Part shown: one piece after another, positions 7,079 to 13,219 of the stretch | Numbering within the stretch: the first letter of the stretch is position 1 | Layout of the letters: each line of letters opens with the position of its first letter | Assembly (NCBI GenBank): GCA_035275625.1 | Contig: DATEMK010000089.1 | Span: 1 to 14,439 of the forward strand | Source: DATEMK01 sp035275625 | GTDB taxonomy: Bacteria > Bacteroidota > Bacteroidia > AKYH767-A > OLB10 | Direction of reading: 5' to 3' | DNA: 14,439 nucleotides | Position numbers and translations under genes: made by a program | The notes under the pieces: generated by a model | What the model saw: the letters and a program-made list of their open reading frames with translations, nothing else | Database searches by the model: none | Told to the model about the DNA's origin: nothing

Positions 7079-8509
7079 CTAATCAATCACGCTCAGCTTA
7101 ATCATATTCGCTGTTCCTTTATCTTCAAGCGGAGTGCTTGCAACATTTATGGTGAGATCATCCTTTTTCAGAAAACCATTTCTCTTCAAAAAATTTTTAA
7201 TGTCTTTTATCGTATCGTCAGTGCTGATGTATTTGTCATAATAAAATCCTTCAACACCCCAGACAAGACTCAGTGTATTCAATAAAACTTTATTATCTGT
7301 AAAAATATAAACATGAGCATGCGGGCGCTGGCTCGAGATTTTAAAAGCGGTGTAACCAGAATGTGTCATTGCAATAATGGCTTTGGCGCCTGAATGTTCC
7401 GCCATGATGCAGGAATTATAACAGATCGAATCAGAAATAAAAGTAGCAGAATGTTTCTCTGGCGGCAAATGACGGTTATAAATGCTGTCTTCTCCTTCGC
7501 TCATTGCAATGATTTTATGCATGGCTTCAACTACCTTGACGGGATATGCTCCCACAGAAGTTTCTCCGCTCAGCATGACGGCATCCGCTCCGTCAAAAAC
7601 TGAATTAGCCACATCATTTGTTTCAGCACGGGTAGGGCGATAGTTAGTAATCATGCTTTCCATCATTTGTGTGGCAATGATTACAGGCTTGGATGCAACA
7701 CTGCATTTCTTCACCAGCATTTTTTGAATAAGCGGAACTTTTTCCATCGCAATCTCCACACCCAGATCACCACGCGCAACCATGATGCCGTCAGTAGCCG
7801 CGATGATGTCATCAATATCACGCAACGCTTCCGGCTTTTCAATTTTTGCAATAACACGCGCGCGGCTTCCTTTTGATTGAATAATATTTTTAAGCTCTTT
7901 TACATCATCTGCTTTGCGCACAAAAGAGAGCCCGATCCATTCTACTTCATTTTCTAATGCAAATTCCAGGTCATTCTTGTCTTTTTCACCCAGTGATGAT
8001 AAAGAAATTTTTGTGTATGGAAGATTCAATCCTTTTTTGGAAGAAAGGGCTCCGCCATGAATAACTTTTGCGATGACGGAATCTTTTTTATTCTTTTTAA
8101 CGATGAGCAATTCTATTTTTCCATCATCAATCAATACCGTATCTCCTACCTGGATGTCATTGTGAAACAAAGGATATTTGACGAAAATTTTTTTATGGTC
8201 GCTGAAACATTCTTTTATTGTTAATTCTACTTCTCCGTTTTCTTCTAAAATCACTGAATTATTTATGACATCTCCTATTCTTAGCTTCGGCCCCTGAAGA
8301 TCATACAGGAGCGCAACATGCACATCCAGTTTCTTATTCAGTTTTCGAACGTTATTTATTATTTCCTGCTGCATTTTATGATCCCCGTGCGAAGCATTAA
8401 TGCGGCAAACATTCACCCCGTGTTTAATCATTCGTTCCATCACTTCTTTTGAAATGGAAGCCGGACCAATGGTGGCTATAATTTTTGTTCTGTTCTTATG
8501 TTTTTTCAT
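7079..8509 (-). CDS. pyk: Pyruvate kinase
   Basis: This 476-residue enzyme makes pyruvate and ATP from phosphoenolpyruvate and ADP, the last step of glycolysis. The barrel domain opens with TKIIATIGPAS and CRINASHG (35-42, with substrate-binding Arg36). It continues with LQGPKLRIG in the segment next to the B domain. The active-site block IAKIEKPEAL holds catalytic Lys222 and the metal ligand Glu224. ARGDLG supplies metal ligand Asp248, and ATQMMESMI and RPTRAETNDVANSVFDGADAVMLSGETS follow. The C-terminal allosteric domain (about 350-476) is complete. The start has an ATG with no clear Shine-Dalgarno sequence. The leader and the region to the upstream gene are an octamer-type inverted repeat. 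Pairing of pyk with an IPExxxVDY gene is, as far as I know, common in Bacteroidota. Confidence 0.96.
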   Translation of the reverse strand: MKKHKNRTKIIATIGPASISKEVMERMIKHGVNVCRINASHGDHKMQQEIINNVRKLNKKLDVHVALLYDLQGPKLRIGDVINNSVILEENGEVELTIKECFSDHKKIFVKYPLFHNDIQVGDTVLIDDGKIELLIVKKNKKDSVIAKVIHGGALSSKKGLNLPYTKISLSSLGEKDKNDLEFALENEVEWIGLSFVRKADDVKELKNIIQSKGSRARVIAKIEKPEALRDIDDIIAATDGIMVARGDLGVEIAMEKVPLIQKMLVKKCSVASKPVIIATQMMESMITNYRPTRAETNDVANSVFDGADAVMLSGETSVGAYPVKVVEAMHKIIAMSEGEDSIYNRHLPPEKHSATFISDSICYNSCIMAEHSGAKAIIAMTHSGYTAFKISSQRPHAHVYIFTDNKVLLNTLSLVWGVEGFYYDKYISTDDTIKDIKNFLKRNGFLKKDDLTINVASTPLEDKGTANMIKLSVID

Positions 8510-8513
8510 AAAT

Positions 8514-8645
8514 ACGAATAACGAATAATTGCGAATTTACGAATAACGAATCGTCACTATTACGAAATATTGAATTGAAATTTCAAAGTGACAGCTAAAG
8601 AAATGACATTTGCTATTCGTAAATTCGTAAAGATTAGTTATTCGC
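8514..8645. repeat. Long imperfect inverted repeat of CGAAT words between the IPExxxVDY gene and pyk
   Basis: CGAAT occurs at 8515, 8522, 8532, 8540 and 8547. An inverted copy lies at 8601-8645. Without gaps, 31 of 38 positions pair between 8514-8551 and 8608-8645, and a further GTCA pairs after one gap. The right arm runs into the 3' end of the IPExxxVDY gene and contains its TAA stop. Read on the minus strand, the structure occupies the whole space between the two genes and forms the pyk leader. Confidence 0.85.
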
Positions 8646-9063
8646 ACATCAAAAAATTCTCAGCCGATTTCAATTCATTCGGATCCATTTCATAAACACC
8701 GCTGATGATTTCTATTTTTTTTATCCGGGCGATAAGTTCATCCACGCTTTTTTTGGAGGTAAGATTTTTTATCATAATAAAATAATCAATGGTTTTCATT
8801 TCAGGAATAAATGCCCGTGTTCCTCCTTTATTGTTAATCACTCTGAATTGTTCGTTATCGGGGGAAGAAAAATAAAAATTTGAAAATGTGCTTTTGTTTT
8901 TTTGCCTGTTTAAAACCTCCAGGTCTTTTTCCCGTTTCAATTTTAATTTTAATTGCTGGTTCAATTCAAAGCACAAACGGTAATCTTTATAACTGCAAAT
9001 AACGGCAAGCAATAAAAAATCATACTCATTAATGACTTCAAACCTTAAAATTTTTTTTGCCAC
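8638..9063 (-). CDS. IPExxxVDY family protein of unknown function
   Basis: This 141-residue protein matches a small Bacteroidota family named after its motif, seen here as IPEMKTIDY at residues 86-94. The N-terminal MAKKILRFEV, an EYDFLLLAV helix or strand and KDYRLCFELN also fit the family. No signal peptide, membrane segment or catalytic motif is visible, so it is probably cytoplasmic. In related genomes I recall it between rnc and pyk. Here pyk follows it downstream, but outer-membrane protein genes stand where rnc would be. Translation starts at GTG (9061-9063): an in-frame TAA lies 12 bases upstream and no ATG intervenes. The stop codon is embedded in a CGAATAA repeat word. I know no assigned function. 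Confidence 0.82.
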   Translation of the reverse strand: MAKKILRFEVINEYDFLLLAVICSYKDYRLCFELNQQLKLKLKREKDLEVLNRQKNKSTFSNFYFSSPDNEQFRVINNKGGTRAFIPEMKTIDYFIMIKNLTSKKSVDELIARIKKIEIISGVYEMDPNELKSAENFLMCE

Positions 9064-9154
9064 CTCTAAAATAATTTACCACTAAAATAGTGATGAATCG
9101 TTTAACGTAAAAAGGATAACCGGATGAGATCACATTTTAATAAAATTGATTTTT

Positions 9155-9841
9155 TTATTCCTCTCCGAATTTTACGATAAACCCAAGACATGCGTAAATA
9201 CCTTTGGTGGTCACTTTATATTTGGTGACTTGTTCCTCATGATTTTTAAAGTCGTCAGGATTATCCGGTTCACCGCTAAAAGTCTGACCGCTCAAAGCAA
9301 AGTCAAGATACATGCCAACATGATCACCCCAATACCAATTGAGTCCGCCACCTAAACCATAGTTAAATCCTTTTAAGTCTCCATGCGCGTTATAAACCGT
9401 AAGCGTGGCATTGCCCGTGTAAATACCAAAAAAAGGCCCTACGAATAAATTAAAAAAATCTTTATTGGTCACATAATATTTAATTTCAGTTCCGAAAGAA
9501 AACCCGGAAGTATGAATGTTGGTTGCAGGGGGAGTAAAATATAAATTATCATACGTATAAGAGCTGGCAAAAACAGCCGATTCTCTTTTAACAAATCCCC
9601 CGATGCTCAGGACCTCAGACATCCCATACTGAACTTTTATTCCATAATTGAATTTTACATCAACACCGCTTCCTTTTACTTCTCCTAAAGTATCAAATGA
9701 TACTTTCACAGCGGTGCCTCCAAATGTTACCCCTGTTCCCAATCCTAACTGAATAGTTCCCTTTTGATTTGATTGGCTGAATAGCAAAGCAGGCATAAGC
9801 AGCGCTGCCATCACCAATAGTTTTTTCAAATTGCTTTTCAT
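9155..9841 (-). CDS. Outer-membrane beta-barrel protein, tandem paralog 1
   Basis: This 228-residue protein has a signal peptide (about 1-22, MKSNLKKLLVMAALLMPALLFSQ) and alternating hydrophobic strands rich in Gly, Tyr and Phe. That pattern fits a small 8-10-stranded outer-membrane barrel. It aligns along its length with the neighbour at 9991-10710. Shared stretches include GTIQ(L/I)G(L/I)G, FNLF-GP, NYGLGGG, NWYWGDHVGM, SGEPD and VTKYK. The two clearly arose by tandem duplication. The ligand or role is unknown. A one-base-off -7 element (TACATTTA, 9888-9881) and an 11-bp hairpin lie upstream. No strong terminator is seen in the 91 bases that follow, so some read-through into the IPExxxVDY gene is possible. 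Confidence 0.85.
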   Translation of the reverse strand: MKSNLKKLLVMAALLMPALLFSQSNQKGTIQLGLGTGVTFGGTAVKVSFDTLGEVKGSGVDVKFNYGIKVQYGMSEVLSIGGFVKRESAVFASSYTYDNLYFTPPATNIHTSGFSFGTEIKYYVTNKDFFNLFVGPFFGIYTGNATLTVYNAHGDLKGFNYGLGGGLNWYWGDHVGMYLDFALSGQTFSGEPDNPDDFKNHEEQVTKYKVTTKGIYACLGFIVKFGEE

Positions 9842-9880
9842 TCAGCGGTTAAAGTATTTTCCTTTTAGGTGTGACCCGGG

Positions 9881-9888
9881 TAAATGTA
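9881..9888 (-). promoter_or_regulatory. Possible -7 element for outer-membrane paralog 1
   Basis: Read on the minus strand this is TACATTTA, one base off TAnnTTTG. It lies 39 bases before the start codon. No -33 box is convincing. Confidence 0.25.
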
Positions 9889-9899
9889 AATAAATCCAG

Positions 9900-9931
9900 G
9901 AATTATTTTTTTAACAGCTCAAAAATAATTC
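9900..9931. repeat. 11-bp perfect hairpin in the leader region of paralog 1
   Basis: Bases 9900-9910 and 9921-9931 are perfect inverted repeats (GAATTATTTTT against AAAAATAATTC) around a 10-nt loop. The hairpin is AT-only except for the closing pair. It lies between the terminator of paralog 2 and the putative promoter of paralog 1. Confidence 0.6.
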
Positions 9932-9934
9932 ATC

Positions 9935-9985
9935 GCATAAAATAAAAAAAGGGGATTCAGATGAACCCCCTTTTTTATTTTATGC
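9935..9985 (-). terminator. Strong, symmetrical terminator after outer-membrane paralog 2
   Basis: Bases 9935-9954 pair with 9966-9985 at 19 of 20 positions. A G/C core (GGGG with CCCC) is flanked by A-rich and T-rich arms on both strands. On the minus strand it begins 5 bases after the stop codon at 9991. The symmetry would let it act in both directions. Confidence 0.9.
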
Positions 9986-9990
9986 AGTTT

Positions 9991-10710
9991 TTAATTACCT
10001 CCGAATTTTGCAATAAATGCTAAACCAATGTAAACGTTTCCTCCGGTGATTTTATATTTTGTGACAGGTATTTCACCATAAGAGGGATCAAAATCATTAA
10101 GATCATCCGGCTCACCGCTTAATGATTGTCCGGTGTATCCAAAATCAAAAGACATGCCTACATGGTCTCCCCAGTACCAGTTAATTCCCCCGCCTAAACC
10201 ATAATTCAGTCCGCTTAAGCCTCCTTTCACGTCAAGAACGTAGTCTCTCAGTTTAGCCGTTCCTGTTGTAAATCCAATGGAAGGGCCAAAAAATAAATTA
10301 AAACGGTCTTTGTTGACAACATAAAACTTAGCTTCTACACCGAGAGCGAAATCAGTAGCATCAATATGCCCGCCTCCATCAGAACCATAATAATCAAAAT
10401 TCTCATCGGTTACTAAGTACGCAACGGCTTCCCTCCTGATGTAAATACCTGCGCTGATGAACTCAGCAATACCATATTGTGCCTTTATTCCAAAACCGGC
10501 TTTAAATCCGGCAGCACTGCTTTTAGACGGCCCGCCAGGAAAATTAATTGAAGTATCAGGCTGGTAAGTTGAAGTAATGGAGGCGCCACCAACTATTCCC
10601 ACTCCGCCTATTCCAATCTGTATAGTTCCGCTTTCATTTGATTGGCCGAATGCTAATGCAGGCACCAGCAATACCAACATCAATAATAATTTTTTCATTT
10701 TGATTTTCAT
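9991..10710 (-). CDS. Outer-membrane beta-barrel protein, tandem paralog 2
   Basis: This 239-residue protein has a signal peptide (about 1-22) ending ALAFGQ and a Gly/aromatic strand pattern of an outer-membrane barrel. It is the sister of the downstream gene at 9155-9841. The N-termini align without a gap from the first Met, which supports this start over the second ATG four codons in. The last third is the best conserved: NYGLGGGINWYWGDHVGM, then SGEPDDLNDF and VTKYKITGG. The middle and the loops differ most, as expected for exposed barrel loops. It has its own TAnnTTTG promoter and a strong terminator, so it is probably monocistronic. The function is unknown. Confidence 0.87.
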   Translation of the reverse strand: MKIKMKKLLLMLVLLVPALAFGQSNESGTIQIGIGGVGIVGGASITSTYQPDTSINFPGGPSKSSAAGFKAGFGIKAQYGIAEFISAGIYIRREAVAYLVTDENFDYYGSDGGGHIDATDFALGVEAKFYVVNKDRFNLFFGPSIGFTTGTAKLRDYVLDVKGGLSGLNYGLGGGINWYWGDHVGMSFDFGYTGQSLSGEPDDLNDFDPSYGEIPVTKYKITGGNVYIGLAFIAKFGGN

Positions 10711-10734
10711 TTAGGTTTAAATTTTGTTTAAAGG

Positions 10735-10742
10735 CAAAAGTA
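10735..10742 (-). promoter_or_regulatory. -7 promoter element for outer-membrane paralog 2
   Basis: The minus strand reads TACTTTTG, an exact TAnnTTTG match, 24 bases before the start codon. The surrounding AT-rich context resembles that at 11545-11552. The -33 box is not clear. Confidence 0.55.
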
Positions 10743-10813
10743 AATATTTTCAATCTTTAAAGTATTTTTTGACTTAAAAAATTATTCACCCAATAAAATA
10801 GTGTGGTATAAAT

Positions 10814-10846
10814 AAAAAAAGGGGAATCAATTGAATCCCCTTTTTT
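10814..10846 (-). terminator. Terminator after the third outer-membrane protein gene
   Basis: AAAAAAGGGGAATCAA (10815-10830) pairs with TTGAATCCCCTTTTTT (10831-10846) with one mismatch and almost no loop. It lies 18 bases after the stop at 10864 on the minus strand. Its arms closely resemble those of the terminator at 9935-9985, and it is symmetrical, so it may act both ways. Confidence 0.88.
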
Positions 10847-10863
10847 ACAAAAATGTTTTTTAA

Positions 10864-11493
10864 TTATTTTTCTCCGAAAACGTAAGCTACTCTTAAGCCA
10901 ATATAGCTGCTTGTAGTGGTTGCAGAAATAGGCCCGACAATAGTTTCTTCTGTATGTTTTTGTGTGAATAGCTGGAATCTTAAACCAAAATCAAGATTAG
11001 CGAGGTGATAACCTAATCCTGGTGCATAACTTAAATTAGTGCTTGATTCAGTTTCGGTTCCTGTTGGTAAACCATTAGAGTCATAAGTAGCAACTTTAAC
11101 CATTGCCATGTGAACACCCACTTCTGCCATTGCATAAAAACCATCCTGAGCTTCGTTGAAATAATATTTGAAACCTACCTGGATAGGAATTATTCCTGAA
11201 CTGTTTCCTTTAACTGTTTGATCAGGTATGACACCACCACCGGAAATAGTAAATTCCTTACCGGAAAAAACCATGTATCCGGCAGTTCCTGTTAATCCCA
11301 TCTTATCTCCCAGCGGTAATTCATAACGAAGCGTACCCCCGAAACCAATGCCTGAACCGTCTCCAAATGTTCCTAAGGGTAATCCTAATTCAGCGCCAAC
11401 GGAGAATCTGCCGTTCTGCGCCATTGTTGTTCCTGCAGCAAGCACTATGCAAGCGGCTCCTGCCATCATGATTTTTACTAGTTGTCTTTTCAT
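10864..11493 (-). CDS. Outer-membrane beta-barrel protein (OmpW/porin-like)
   Basis: This 209-residue protein has a signal peptide (about 1-25, ending GTTMAQ). Repeated amphipathic strands follow, such as FSVGAELGLPLG, GGTLRYELPLG, IQVGFKYYF, AMAEVGVHMAM and LDFGLRFQLF, ending SYIGLRVAYVFGEK. This is the usual look of a small outer-membrane barrel of Bacteroidota. It shares the general fold with its neighbours but not the NWYWGDHVGM block of the tandem pair. An exact -7 element lies 51 bases upstream and a hairpin terminator follows, so it appears to be its own transcription unit. No ligand-binding or enzymatic motif is visible. Confidence 0.82.
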   Translation of the reverse strand: MKRQLVKIMMAGAACIVLAAGTTMAQNGRFSVGAELGLPLGTFGDGSGIGFGGTLRYELPLGDKMGLTGTAGYMVFSGKEFTISGGGVIPDQTVKGNSSGIIPIQVGFKYYFNEAQDGFYAMAEVGVHMAMVKVATYDSNGLPTGTETESSTNLSYAPGLGYHLANLDFGLRFQLFTQKHTEETIVGPISATTTSSYIGLRVAYVFGEK

Positions 11494-11544
11494 TTTTATT
11501 TTGATTTAAGTTTAAGTTTTGTTTCTTTTTTTGAATTTTCGGAG

Positions 11545-11552
11545 CAAAAGTA
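11545..11552 (-). promoter_or_regulatory. -7 promoter element for the third outer-membrane protein gene
   Basis: The minus strand reads TACTTTTG, an exact TAnnTTTG match. The leader of about 50 bases before the ATG at 11493 is almost free of G on the coding strand and has no Shine-Dalgarno sequence. The rest of this intergenic stretch up to the terminator at 11694 shows no other feature. Confidence 0.55.
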
Positions 11553-11693
11553 AAATATTTTTTATTTTTTGCATGAATATTTTTAAACATCCTTATAATG
11601 TTTTGAACAGCAGATTGTTTGTAATTGAAGTCAAATTTGGGTGTTAAAAACAGGATATTTTTAAATGCCCGATATTTCTTCAAACCTTCTTAA

Positions 11694-11725
11694 TAAAAAA
11701 AAGGAAGCAATATAAACCGCTTCCT
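11694..11725 (-). terminator. Rho-independent terminator after the fourth outer-membrane protein gene
   Basis: AGGAAGC (11702-11708) and GCTTCCT (11719-11725) form a 7-bp stem with a 10-nt loop. On the minus strand it is followed by a run of eight or nine U residues (11702 down to 11694). It lies 20 bases after the stop codon at 11746. Confidence 0.9.
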
Positions 11726-11745
11726 CTTTAATTTTTTTTTAACTT

Positions 11746-12588
11746 TTATTTAGCTGCTGCCGCTTCTCCGCCAAATGAAATTTTTATTCCTGTATGGACT
11801 CCCAAACTGCTGAAAGGAATGTATCCTTTGCTTTGCTCATCAGGTTTCCCTGTATCTGTTTCTACATAAGTAGTAGTTCCTGATTTAACAACAGGTATCG
11901 GATAACCATTAGAATAATCAATGTCGGGCCGGGTATACTCATCCTTACCCGGAGACCATGATTGATTAATGGTACTTACCTCTAAAAAAATGGAAAACAT
12001 AGACGATAAATTAAAATCAAGTCCCAAAGCGCCCATCCATCCGATGGAAGTTCCGCCTGAATATTTGTCAGTCGAATTAAGACCAAAAATCAGGTCGGTT
12101 GATGAACCTTCCTCCTCGGCTTTAGGCAATATTCCTATAACCACACCAAATTTAACATAAGGTCTAAGTTTTTCACCTGCCGTTATCTTAATTGCAGGTG
12201 TAAGGCGAATCATTTTTCCTTTTATTTTTGAGGTAGAGGTAAAAGATTCGCCAGAAAAATCCTCTATATGGGTATAGGTAAATTTATATGTGGAACCGGA
12301 TAAGTAGGAAAACCCTAATTCAGCACCCACATTTTTACTAAACATATAGCCGAAACCAGCTCCGAAACTTATTCCTTTTCCAAGGGATCCGCTTACTGCT
12401 GTCTGGCTTATTCCCGTAAAGCCATTTTCAGTGGTGTTATAACCTATTACCATTGAACCGGCCGCCAGGTTATAACCCATTCCGGCAGTTACATAAGCGC
12501 CCTGCGCAATTGCCGGGTTATTAGTTGCCTGGCAAAATAATATCGTAACGGAAGTTGCGACAATTTTTAAAATTGTGTTCTTTTTCAT
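11746..12588 (-). CDS. Outer-membrane beta-barrel protein, OmpA-like barrel without a periplasmic domain
   Basis: This 280-residue protein has a signal peptide (about 1-28, cleaved near NNPAIAQ). Barrel-like strands follow: AYVTAGMGYNLA, FGAGFGYMFSKNVGAELGFSYLSG, IRLTPAIKI, LRPYVKFGVVIG, IGWMGALGLDF and SIFLEVSTI, ending THTGIKISFGG. It lacks the OmpA peptidoglycan-binding domain. A hydrophilic loop at about 213-255 (SPGKDEYTRPDIDYSNG and following) probably faces the medium. It ends with a short EAAAAK tail after the last strand, unusual because barrels normally end at or close to an aromatic residue. An exact -7 element lies upstream and a terminator downstream. The function is unknown. Confidence 0.83.
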   Translation of the reverse strand: MKKNTILKIVATSVTILFCQATNNPAIAQGAYVTAGMGYNLAAGSMVIGYNTTENGFTGISQTAVSGSLGKGISFGAGFGYMFSKNVGAELGFSYLSGSTYKFTYTHIEDFSGESFTSTSKIKGKMIRLTPAIKITAGEKLRPYVKFGVVIGILPKAEEEGSSTDLIFGLNSTDKYSGGTSIGWMGALGLDFNLSSMFSIFLEVSTINQSWSPGKDEYTRPDIDYSNGYPIPVVKSGTTTYVETDTGKPDEQSKGYIPFSSLGVHTGIKISFGGEAAAAK

Positions 12589-12613
12589 GGTGATTTTTTT
12601 AGGTTTGTTAAGG

Positions 12614-12621
12614 CAAAACTA
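12614..12621 (-). promoter_or_regulatory. -7 promoter element for the fourth outer-membrane protein gene
   Basis: The minus strand reads TAGTTTTG, an exact TAnnTTTG match 25 bases before the start codon. It lies in the divergent region shared with tadA. Confidence 0.5.
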
Positions 12622-12653
12622 AATTAATTTTTTTAAAGCTGATTTTTTTGTTT

Positions 12654-12661
12654 TAGGTTTG
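12654..12661 (+). promoter_or_regulatory. -7 promoter element for tadA
   Basis: TAGGTTTG matches TAnnTTTG exactly, 37 bases before the tadA ATG. Its last five bases belong to the left arm of the hairpin at 12657-12697. The transcript would therefore start within or just after that arm. Confidence 0.45.
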
Positions 12662-12697
12662 AAGGTTTTGGTCCACTTAAAACCTCCACCTTCAAAC
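12657..12697 (+). repeat. Inverted repeat directly in front of the tadA start codon
   Basis: GTTTGAAGG (12657-12665) is perfectly inverted at 12689-12697. Inside it GGTTTT (12664-12669) is inverted as AAAACC (12679-12684). The right arm ends one base before the ATG. Confidence 0.6.
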
Positions 12698-12698
12698 T

Positions 12699-13142
12699 AT
12701 GAAAGAACACGAATATTTCATGAAAGCTGCTTTGCAGGAAGCAAAGAAAGCTTTTGATGCCGATGAAATTCCTATCGGGGCCGTGATTGTGTGTAATGAT
12801 CAGATCATCGCGCGTGCGCATAATATGACAGAGAAGCTCAATGATGTAACGGCACATGCGGAGATGATAGCATTTACCTCGGCAAGTAATTATTTAAATT
12901 CAAAATACCTGGATGAGTGCACGCTGTACGTAACTATCGAGCCCTGCCTGATGTGTGCTGGCGCAGGCTATTGGACACAGCTTTCAAAAATTGTTTTTGG
13001 CGCGTTTGATGAAAAGCGCGGATATTCAAAATGTAAAGGAGTTATACTTCATCCGAAAACAAAAATTGTTTCAGGGATCTTGGCAAAAGAATGTTCGGAG
13101 TTGATGAAGGAGTATTTCAAGAAGAAAAGAGATTTTAAATAG
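12699..13142 (+). CDS. tadA: tRNA-specific adenosine deaminase (A34 to inosine)
   Basis: This 147-residue zinc enzyme deaminates the wobble adenosine of tRNA-Arg(ACG) to inosine, an essential step in most bacteria. The cytidine-deaminase fold is plain. HAE at 53-55 supplies one zinc ligand and the proton-shuttling Glu55. PCLMC at 82-86 supplies the two cysteine ligands Cys83 and Cys86. PIGAVIV (25-31) and AHNMTEKLNDVTAHAEM are typical of TadA rather than of cytosine or guanine deaminases. The length is normal. The first ATG is preferred because it keeps the usual N-terminal helix. The gene diverges from an outer-membrane gene and converges on a metallopeptidase. A perfect 22-bp hairpin follows its stop. 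Confidence 0.93.
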   Translation: MKEHEYFMKAALQEAKKAFDADEIPIGAVIVCNDQIIARAHNMTEKLNDVTAHAEMIAFTSASNYLNSKYLDECTLYVTIEPCLMCAGAGYWTQLSKIVFGAFDEKRGYSKCKGVILHPKTKIVSGILAKECSELMKEYFKKKRDFK

Positions 13143-13147
13143 AATGG

Positions 13148-13212
13148 TTAAATTGCTAAATTGCTAAATTGTTAAAAAACAGTGCAGAGCAACAATTTAG
13201 CAATTTAGCAAT
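13148..13212. repeat. CTAAATTG period-8 array and perfect 22-bp inverted copy between convergent tadA and the metallopeptidase gene
   Basis: Blocks TTAAATTG (13148), CTAAATTG (13156), CTAAATTG (13164) and TTAAAAAA (13172) are in strict 8-nt register. Bases 13152-13173 pair with 13191-13212 at all 22 positions around a 17-nt loop. There is no other terminator candidate for either gene, so the hairpin may stop transcription in both directions, although it lacks a GC core. Confidence 0.92.
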
Positions 13213-13219
13213 AGTGTTT

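Noticed and set aside
11390..11683. A minus-strand reading frame of 97 codons in the gap upstream of the third outer-membrane gene
   Set aside because: It overlaps the signal-peptide region of the real gene in another frame, is low-complexity Lys/Asn-rich, and covers the promoter region.
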